NCBI GenBank assembly: GCA_041299015.1
Contig: JBFYWB010000054.1
Span: 11,632-75,631 of the forward strand
DNA length: 64,000 bases
Direction: 5' to 3'
Source: JARFQH01 sp041299015
GTDB taxonomy: Bacteria > Desulfobacterota > Desulfobacteria > Desulfobacterales > SG8-13
Made by a program: the position numbers and the translations under genes. Positions 33,177 to 41,200 of this stretch are shown here, piece by piece (the first letter of the stretch is position 1; each line of letters opens with the position of its first letter). The notes below the pieces were generated by a model. It saw nothing but the letters and a program-made list of their open reading frames with translations, was not told where the DNA came from and did not search any database.

Positions 33177-35609
33177 ATGCAAGCTTACGAAAAACTGGGC
33201 GTATTTTACCTCGGCAAAGCCTTTGACGTATCCGCCGGGAAACGACGCGATGAACTGATCCTGTATGATTCCAAGGACCTTTTGACACACGCCGTTATCA
33301 TCGGCATGACCGGCAGCGGCAAGACCGGCTTGGGCATCGGACTGCTCGAGGAAGCGCTGATCGACCATATCCCGGTGATCGCCATCGATCCCAAAGGGGA
33401 TCTTCCCAACCTGCTTCTCGGCTTTCCCGACCTGCTTCCCGCAGACTTCCGGCCCTGGGTGCAACCCGGCGATGCCGCCCGTCAGGGATTGAGTCTCGAG
33501 CAGTTTGCCGAAAAAACCGCGGCTGCGTGGCGCAAGGGACTGGCGGATTGGGACCAAGACCCGGAGCGGATCGCCCGATTGCGCGCAGCCGCCGATTTCG
33601 CCGTCTACACTCCGGGCAGCACGGCCGGTTTGCCTGTCAATGTTCTGCGCAGCTTCGCTCCTCCTCCGCCGGAGACGCGATCGGACGCTGACCTTTTCCG
33701 GGAACGGATCCAATCCACGGTTACCGCCCTGTTGACCTTGTTGGGGATCGAAGCCGACGCCATTACCAGTCGAGAGCACATCCTGATGTCCACCATCTTC
33801 GAGCAGGCCTGGGGTGCCGGTAGCGGGTTGGACCTCGCGAAACTCATCCGATCGATTCAGCAACCGCCGCTGGAGCGCGTCGGTGTGATGGATCTGGAGT
33901 CGTTTTATCCTGCCAGGGAGCGGTTTCAGCTGGCCCTGCGCTTGAACAACCTTCTGGCGGCTCCCGGTTTTGAGGCGTGGTTGACCGGGGATCCATTGGA
34001 TATCGGACGGATGCTGCATACATCCGCAGGCAAACCCAGGGCCTTGATCTTTTCCATCAGCCACCTGTCCGATGGCGAGCGGATGTTCTTCACCGCTTTG
34101 CTCCTCAATGAAATTCTCGGCTGGATGCGCACCCAATCGGGTACCGCCAGTCTCCGGGCGATACTTTACATGGACGAGATCTACGGTTTTTTCCCACCGG
34201 TGAGAAATCCACCGGCCAAGTCCCCGCTGCTGACCCTGTTGAAACAAGCCCGGGCTTTCGGTCTCGGGGTGGTGCTGTCCACTCAGAACCCGGTTGATCT
34301 TGATTATAAGGGCCTTGCCAACACCGGAACCTGGTTTATCGGGCGGTTGCAGACCGAAAACGACAAAAGGCGCGTTCTGGCAGGGCTCGATGGCGCTGCC
34401 GCCGGTACCCGGTTCAACCGGCAGCGAGTGGGCGAAATCCTATCCGGTCTCGGTAAGCGGGTGTTTCTGCTTCATAACGTGCACAACACCGAACCGGTGG
34501 TTTTCGAAACCCGCTGGGTGATGTCTTATCTTTCCGGACCGATGACCCGGGAGCAGATCAAAGCCCTCTGCGCCGGTGTGCCGGTTAGGCAGGCCGCTGA
34601 GTCCTTCGCACCAGGCGCTGCGCCGCCGCCCGTTTCGCCCTCAGCGGTGCCGCTGCCCGGCAATGTCCTGCCACCGCTTCCGCCGACGGATGTGGCCGTG
34701 TTTTATATTCCGGCCTCAGGTGCCGGGCAGGGCCTGGCATATGTTCCGGCGGTAGGGGGGTGGATCGATGTCCACTACCGCAATTCACGCTACGGCATCG
34801 ATGTCAATGATGCCATGGCCTTGGCGGCTCCCATCGCAGACGCCCCCCTGCCGGTTGACTGGGACCAGGCCTTGGAGATAGGAGCGGCCCCCGATGATCT
34901 GGCGAGTTCTCCTTTACCCGGTGCCGTGTTTACCGGCCTGCCCGCCGCCGCCAGTCGGGCTGGCGATTACAAAAAGTGGCGCAATGACATGCTGCGCTGG
35001 GTCCGGCAGAACCGTGCGCTGATCCTTCATCAGTCCAAAAGGTTTAAAATGGCCAGTTTCCCCGGCGAGACCGAAGGGGCTTTCCGAGCGCGCCTGGCTC
35101 AGGCGGCCCGCGAACAGAGGGATCTCGAGGTCGAACGCTTGCGCCGTAAATACGCAGAGAAGTATGCCGTTCTCCAGGACCGGCGGATGCGGGCCGATCA
35201 GGTGCTGGTCCGGGAGCAGGAACAGGCGAAGGCCAAAAAAGTCGAGAGCGTGATTTCTTTCGGCACGGCTATCCTGGGGGCCTTTCTCGGTCGCAGGACC
35301 GTCAGCTCGGGGAGTGTGGCGCGGGTGGGCTCAGCCATTAAGTCTGCCGGGCGTTTGAACAAGGAGCAGATGGATGTCGCCCAGGCCCAGGAAACGATGG
35401 CGGTCGTGAACGACAAAATTGCCGATCTGGAAGCGCGCCTGCAGAATGACGTCGACCTGTTGGATGCCGCCTATGACCCTGGGAGCGAGCCTTTGGAAGA
35501 GGTGCGCCTGAACCCCCGGAGCACCGACATTGCGCTCCGTATTTTCGGGCTGCTGTGGCTGCCCTACCGCAAGGACGCCGGCGGGCGTATGGTGCCGGAC
35601 TGGTCCTAA
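33177..35609 (+). CDS. HerA/VirB4-type ATPase with coiled-coil tail
   Basis: An 810-residue P-loop ATPase related to HerA/DUF853 and type IV secretion ATPases. Walker A is IIGMTGSGKTGLGIGLLEEA (residues about 42-50), followed by IPVIAIDPKGDLPNL; Walker B is LRAILYMDEIYGFFPPVRNP (about residue 330); the arginine-finger region is LKQARAFGLGVVLSTQNPVD. After residue 450 comes a Pro/Ala-rich linker and then a long basic coiled coil (about 590-770). It lacks recognisable membrane segments. HerA-type proteins move DNA or pull proteins; here no nuclease partner adjoins, so the role is open. ATG 33177 has GGAGG seven bases upstream. Its stop overlaps the convergent protease gene by four bases. Confidence 0.88.
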   Translation: MQAYEKLGVFYLGKAFDVSAGKRRDELILYDSKDLLTHAVIIGMTGSGKTGLGIGLLEEALIDHIPVIAIDPKGDLPNLLLGFPDLLPADFRPWVQPGDAARQGLSLEQFAEKTAAAWRKGLADWDQDPERIARLRAAADFAVYTPGSTAGLPVNVLRSFAPPPPETRSDADLFRERIQSTVTALLTLLGIEADAITSREHILMSTIFEQAWGAGSGLDLAKLIRSIQQPPLERVGVMDLESFYPARERFQLALRLNNLLAAPGFEAWLTGDPLDIGRMLHTSAGKPRALIFSISHLSDGERMFFTALLLNEILGWMRTQSGTASLRAILYMDEIYGFFPPVRNPPAKSPLLTLLKQARAFGLGVVLSTQNPVDLDYKGLANTGTWFIGRLQTENDKRRVLAGLDGAAAGTRFNRQRVGEILSGLGKRVFLLHNVHNTEPVVFETRWVMSYLSGPMTREQIKALCAGVPVRQAAESFAPGAAPPPVSPSAVPLPGNVLPPLPPTDVAVFYIPASGAGQGLAYVPAVGGWIDVHYRNSRYGIDVNDAMALAAPIADAPLPVDWDQALEIGAAPDDLASSPLPGAVFTGLPAAASRAGDYKKWRNDMLRWVRQNRALILHQSKRFKMASFPGETEGAFRARLAQAAREQRDLEVERLRRKYAEKYAVLQDRRMRADQVLVREQEQAKAKKVESVISFGTAILGAFLGRRTVSSGSVARVGSAIKSAGRLNKEQMDVAQAQETMAVVNDKIADLEARLQNDVDLLDAAYDPGSEPLEEVRLNPRSTDIALRIFGLLWLPYRKDAGGRMVPDWS

Positions 35610-36220
35610 ATGCCGGAGGCAATGCCGATGACTTTGCCGTGAATGTCGATGAGGGGACCGCCGCTGTTGCCGCGGTAAAGCGACGTGTCGACCTGCAGGA
35701 ATTTTTCGAATGCCCGTCGAACATGACCCCTGGTCACAATGACATTGATGGTCGTCTCCTTAGTCCGGCTACCGAGAGGAAAACCCAAGGTGATAACCGG
35801 CAGAAATTTTGGAATCTTGAGTGGGTCCATCCCATGGTCGAGGGGCAGGGGACGCAGTTGCATTGGAACCGGATCGATTTTAAGCACGGCAAACAGTCTG
35901 CCGTCTTCCAGCCATGGACAGGCGACATGGCGGTTGGTCAGCAGGTAACCCTCGGGATCGGCCAGAAAGGCCGTGCCTTCGGTACGGTTGCGGTAATAGA
36001 TTTTTTCGTCGCTTTCCAGCCAGTATTCCACCAGCACAAAAGCCACCGATCCGGCGTTTTGATTGGCGTAAGCCGCCAAATCGGGCTTTCCCTCATGCAG
36101 AACCTCCAAGATCCGGTAGTCGTCAATGGTCTTGCGCCCCTCTGCGACCTCACTGCCGCAGGAAGGACAGCCGGTGATCTCTTCGGCCAGCATCTGGCCG
36201 CAGGTCTGGCAAAGTTTCAT
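35606..36220 (-). CDS. Zinc-ribbon trypsin-like serine protease (short)
   Basis: A 204-residue protein. It opens with a zinc ribbon (MKLCQTCGQMLAEEITGCPS, CGSE), then a helix and a trypsin-like domain (about residues 55-204). LLTNRHVACPW carries the catalytic His and YRGNSGGPLIDIHGKVIGIA the catalytic Ser; the Asp may be that of VLKIDPVPMQ. It ends only about 20 residues after the Ser, where trypsin-like folds normally have further strands, and its stop overlaps that of the convergent ATPase gene, so it may be truncated. No signal peptide is seen, so it is cytoplasmic. ATG 36220 is chosen at the zinc ribbon. Confidence 0.8.
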   Translation of the reverse strand: MKLCQTCGQMLAEEITGCPSCGSEVAEGRKTIDDYRILEVLHEGKPDLAAYANQNAGSVAFVLVEYWLESDEKIYYRNRTEGTAFLADPEGYLLTNRHVACPWLEDGRLFAVLKIDPVPMQLRPLPLDHGMDPLKIPKFLPVITLGFPLGSRTKETTINVIVTRGHVRRAFEKFLQVDTSLYRGNSGGPLIDIHGKVIGIASGI

Positions 36221-36514
36221 TGATTTTCCCCGGTGCTGCAAAACACCTATACGGGAGGGTGGAAATTGTCAATCCGAACAACCGGATCGCTCCGGGCCTA
36301 TCGGGAGCCTTCAGCCGCTGCGACGATTGGTTGTGAATTGTGGCCGCGCAGAGAATCCGCTCTTGAAGAATTGGTCGGGAAATGAGATAAACGGCGCCAC
36401 CGACTTTGAGGTCAGCAACATGGTGTTCATCCGCGACGATTTGACCCACAAATGACCCCAATTCAGAAGGAAAAAGAAAACCTGACTGACACATTCGACC
36501 CTTGGAGGCACATG

Positions 36515-38089
36515 ATGATTCTGAAATTTTCCCACTGGCTCTTCCATCGCCAAATGGTTACCCTTGTTTTTCTGTTTGTCATCCTCAGCGGCTGTCTCCC
36601 GCGCCAATATTCCGAGGCCGCGGCCAACGGTCCGTTTACATATGAAAATGCGATCGATGAAGCGCGCAACCTTTCCCTGGCGCCTTTCAAGGTCCCGGCC
36701 GGTGAGATCCCGGACCGGCTCATGAAAATCGACTATGACGACTGGCGCGACATTCGCTTCAAGCCTCCCCAAGCCCTCTGGCGCGATGAAAATCTTCCCT
36801 TCACCCTGCAGTTCTTTCATCCGGGTCTTTATTATGACCGGACGGTGAGCATCAACGTGATCGAGGCGAACGGCACCGTCCGCCCTGTGCGTTTTTCGAA
36901 AGACCTGTTTGATTATAAGAAAAAGCGGGTTGCGGATCTGGTCCCCGATAATTTGGGCTTTGCAGGGTTTCGGATCCACTATCCGATCAACAAGCCGGAG
37001 TACCAGGACGAGGTGGCCGTGTTCCTGGGGGCCAGCTATTTTCGGGCGGTCGGCCGGCACATGAACTACGGACTTTCAGCCAGAGGGCTGGCCATCGACA
37101 CCTATCTGCCAACCGGGGAAGAGTTTCCGTACTTTCGTAAATTCTGGATTCAGAAACCCGCACCCGACGCAAAACAACTGACCCTCTACGCCATTCTCGA
37201 CGGTCCGAGCATTGCCGGTGCCTACGAGTTTGTCATATCCCCCGGAAAAGAAACCTTGATGGATGTTAAGAGCACGCTCTTTCCCAGGAGAAAGATCGAG
37301 CAACTCGGCATCGCTCCGATGACGAGCATGTTTTTTTACGGTGAAAACACATCGCTGCGACCGGTTGACGATTTTCGGCCCGAAATTCATGACTCCGACG
37401 GCTTGATGATGGAGACGGGTTACGGAGAGTGGATCTGGCGACCGCTGGTGAATCCGGGAAAACTGCTGGTTACTTCCTTTCAGATGACCAACCCCAGAGG
37501 GTTCGGACTCAGCCAGCGCGACCAGGAGTTTGACCACTACCAGGACATTGAAAGCAACTATGAAAATCGGCCCAGCCTCTGGGTTGCGCCGTCCGGCAAC
37601 TGGGGTGACGGGCGCGTCCAGCTGTTCATGATCCCCACCGACGAAGAGATCCACGACAACATCGTGGCTTTCTGGGTTCCGGCTACACCCCCGCCCGTCG
37701 GCAAACCGATTACCTTCGACTACCGCATGAGCTGGCATCACTTTATTGACGGCGGTCGTCCACCGGCCGGTTGGGTGGCGGCCTCCCGCACGGCCGAGGG
37801 TAAAACGGCCGGGACCCGAAAATTTGTTGTTGATTTCACCGGTGATGGGCTGGCGGCTCTCTCCGCCGATCAACCGCTCGAAGCGACAGTGCATGTAAGT
37901 TCCAACGCCGTGCTGGTGGAACAGCAACTCGCCAAAATCCTGCAAAATGGGCAGTGGCGTCTGGTCTTCCAGGTCGCCCCGCGAGCAGACACAGACCCTG
38001 GGCGAGCTGAGCCTGTTGAAATTCGGGCCTTTTTGAAAAACGGGCCCGACGTTCTCACCGAAACCTGGAGTTATGTCTACCAACCCTGA
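36515..38089 (+). CDS. opgG: OpgG/OpgD-family periplasmic glucan protein
   Basis: A 524-residue exported protein of the MdoG/OpgG family, which act on osmoregulated periplasmic beta-glucans (branching, or beta-1,2-glucan hydrolysis in OpgD). The N-terminal segment MVTLVFLFVILSGCLPRQYS is a lipoprotein signal with lipobox LSGC, unusual because OpgG is normally soluble. Family blocks: PFTYENAIDEARNLSLAPFK, YDDWRDIRFKPPQALW, FFHPGLYYDRTVSINVIEAN, GASYFRAVGRHMNYGLSARG, LDGPSIAGAYEFVISPG, TSMFFYGENT and EIHDSDGLMMETGYGEWIWR. ATG 36515 gives the better spacing to GGAGG; ATG 36512 is the alternative. The usual partner OpgH is replaced by the GH94 membrane protein next door. Confidence 0.93.
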   Translation: MILKFSHWLFHRQMVTLVFLFVILSGCLPRQYSEAAANGPFTYENAIDEARNLSLAPFKVPAGEIPDRLMKIDYDDWRDIRFKPPQALWRDENLPFTLQFFHPGLYYDRTVSINVIEANGTVRPVRFSKDLFDYKKKRVADLVPDNLGFAGFRIHYPINKPEYQDEVAVFLGASYFRAVGRHMNYGLSARGLAIDTYLPTGEEFPYFRKFWIQKPAPDAKQLTLYAILDGPSIAGAYEFVISPGKETLMDVKSTLFPRRKIEQLGIAPMTSMFFYGENTSLRPVDDFRPEIHDSDGLMMETGYGEWIWRPLVNPGKLLVTSFQMTNPRGFGLSQRDQEFDHYQDIESNYENRPSLWVAPSGNWGDGRVQLFMIPTDEEIHDNIVAFWVPATPPPVGKPITFDYRMSWHHFIDGGRPPAGWVAASRTAEGKTAGTRKFVVDFTGDGLAALSADQPLEATVHVSSNAVLVEQQLAKILQNGQWRLVFQVAPRADTDPGRAEPVEIRAFLKNGPDVLTETWSYVYQP

Positions 38090-38103
38090 CGTGGCCATCG
38101 CCA

Positions 38104-38148
38104 ACCGGCCGGGGCATCACTGTATTTCTTTGTCATGCTCCGGCCGGT
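38104..38148 (+). other. Intercistronic stem-loop between opgG and the GH94 gene
   Basis: A 14-bp stem with one G-U pair (38104-38117 with 38135-38148) and a 17-base loop lies in the gap between the genes. It has no T-run. It could lower expression of the second gene or stabilise the opgG mRNA. Confidence 0.55.
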
Positions 38149-38233
38149 GATTTCCCGCCTTCCGATCTGCGACGGGCACTGAATTCCCCGGAGACCTCGA
38201 CATCGTATCCATTCAACGGAACCGATAACCGAC

Positions 38234-41200
38234 ATGACGGACAAAGTGCACCAAAAAAACGCTGTCGTAAAGAACCACCAGATTCTGAATGGATCCCTTT
38301 TCTTGTGCGGCACCCTCGCCGCGGCCGCCTGCAGTTATGCCACCGCTCAGGGGCAGGGGTGGTTGAGCGCCCTGCCGGCGGGTATTCTCGGAATGCTCGC
38401 TGCCGGGTTCTTTAAGCTGCAATTCACCCGTAAGCTGCTCTCGATCGTTGAAGGGTCTCAGAACTTTCTCGTCCCGGCCATTTTTGCTATCTGCGTTCGC
38501 GCCGGCGTCGACATATGGCAGGTACCCACGACGTGGAATGACCCTTTCGTGCTGACAGGATTGGCCGCGAGCCTTTTCAGCGCCATCTACATTCTGGTCG
38601 TGGTTCAATCCCTGGCCGTTTCCGGCAGACATCCGAAGCCGCTGCTTGCCGCCGCGATCATTGTGATTCCATTTCTTTTCAACGGACTGCTCCTTATCGG
38701 GACCACGGATCTGGTGCGCCGGATCGGAAATGTGGTCTTGCCTGAAAAGGCCATGAGTTCTGTCTTGCCGACATTTCTGGGGCGCAGCGTTATTCTGGGG
38801 TTGTTCAACGAGGCGCTCGCCAACCTGATCGGTCTGCTCGTGGTCAGACGATTGGTCCGGAATGTGCGGGTCCACGTCCTGCTCCTGGGCAGTGCGTTGT
38901 TGGTTTCCTTCACTCCGGAGTTGGCCGACTGGGGGTCGGCCGCCTATCTGGCCAACCTGCCTTGGATTGCCGCCGTCCCGGCAGCCCTCGTTTTTGCCAT
39001 GCTCTCCCAGGCGGGTCTCTGGAGCCAGACCTTCCTGGTTACCGGTCTGATAATGGATGCCTTCCACGGGAAGCAGCCGACATGGCACTGGGGCGCGGAC
39101 CACTTTCGCTCCGGCTTCACCAAAGGGGCGGTTTACAGCCTCGTTTTCATTTCGATTGTCCAATGCCTGGCCGTGCTGACGCGGATCGATGCCGTTGTTG
39201 CGCTTGTCGTGGCCCATCCCATCTTTTTTTCGGCTTTGGCAGGGGCCCTGACCTTTCCCTTCCTTAAAACCATCATAGAGACCTTTGACGGCAGCGGCAG
39301 ATTTTTTCAGAGAGCCGGCCGCAACTACATGGAGGGGGTCAGTTTCCTGCGGGGAGCCGTTCTGGGGGCCTTCTGCGGGGATGCGTTTGCCAACAACCTG
39401 CCGGCGGCGGACAGCTACCAGCGGTTTTTTTTCGGTCTCCTGGCCGGCGCGACCGGCTATGGAGGGGTCGATATTGTGCGGGACATATTTGAGGTCCTCA
39501 CAGGCAAAAGGCAGCGCTTGCAGTCCTGGCGCGTTTATGCGCTGGGCATCGTTTTAGGCGGGATCGCCGGCGGCGGCTTGGCCTGGTACGCAGACAGATT
39601 GCAGCTGCGGGTGTTGACCAGCAAGTTCTTCAAATACGCTGCGCTCTATTATCCGGCCGCGGATAAGTCGGTTTCGGATTATATCATCTACCCGCTGTTC
39701 AGCAAGTGGGGCGCGCTGAACTTGGGCCACATCCCCGGCGGCGTCCGACTCCTCTACAACGAAGCGCTATCGGGAGTCATCAACTGGTCGCTGGCCGCGC
39801 CGCTTTTCAGTATCAACCTCGTGGTCCTCAACGCCCTTCTCCAACGCAGCAGCGCACCGTTGAAAGAGTTGTTCACGCGCAAAGGGGTGGTGGGCCTGAT
39901 CGAACAGGCGGTGCGGGTGTTGCGCTGGGGTCTGTGGATGGCGCCGATAATCTATTCGTTCCTGCGCATGTCCCCGGATCCCACATGGTACAACCAAGAC
40001 GGCGCCATCCGAACGCTGATCGCCACTTACAAGAGCTGGACGCTCGACCCCCAGAGTTTTAGAACCTGGAGCCTGCACGTTTTCCTGAACCTGCTGGTGT
40101 ATGACTGGTTCCGCATTCTGATTTGGGTCGACCACATGGGGCTGCGGGTGGCCACCCTGGTCAACTTGTCTTTCGTGGGGGCCGACATCCTGGACGAAAA
40201 GGCGGCCCGAGCCGTTGGTTTTTCAGCCCGGACCCGCTGCATGCCCATGGGACTGAGGCGGTTTGCCACTTGGGCCCCCCTGCTGATTCCGTTTTACCTG
40301 CCGCGTGGAACGGAATGGAATTATGTCTGGAAGACCTCGGCGGACCGCGCCGCGCAACTGGCCGATACCGCCTGGCCGCCAGTTTTCTTCGTCGTCGGCG
40401 GATTTCTGTTGATTGCCTCTGTTCTGGGACTTTTTTTCACTCTCCACCGGCGCCGGATCCCCCAGACGGCCTCCCTGCCGGCGAGCGATGCGGTCAACGG
40501 CAAAGCGACACCGGATGGGGGCAAAACCTTCGTGCTGTCCAACGGTACCTACACCACCGAGGTCACTTCCGACGGAAGGGGGTACAGCAGGGTTTTCAGT
40601 CCTGCGCGCAAGGGCTTCGAGATCGATATCACCCGCCGGCCGGATGACCCGCTACAGATGCGCGGCAAATTCTTTTATCTCCGGGATGGCGCCGGCCCCA
40701 CGGACAATCCGGAGAATTTCTGGTCCATCGGTTTTAACCCGGTCCGGCGCCGGGAAGGCGAATACCGGATAGCGCCAACCGATCCCCTTGCCCTGAAAAT
40801 GGTGGCGGTTTTCGGTGGAATCCGCGCCGAAGCGACACTGCGCCTGGACGAAACCGAACCGGTTGAACTCTGGCAAGTGCGGCTCGACAACCTCGAGAAA
40901 AGGTCTCGGATCATTGAACTCATCAGTTATCAGGAGTTCGGGCTGAACAACACCGACGCCTACAGGCGCCATTCCTTTTACAACCACCTGCACATCGGGA
41001 CGCGTTTCGTTCGCCCCATGAATGCGCTTCTGGCCGGCAACCGCCTGGGTAAGGCCGCACAAAAGAACCCAGACCGGCGGCGGGACTCCGGTGAGACGGC
41101 TTTCCACGCGGTCAAGGAGGATCCGCAACACGGGGTTACGCTGATCGGCTACGAGGACTCCAGGGATCATTTCATCGGCCGGCAGAGCCTGTCGTCGCCG

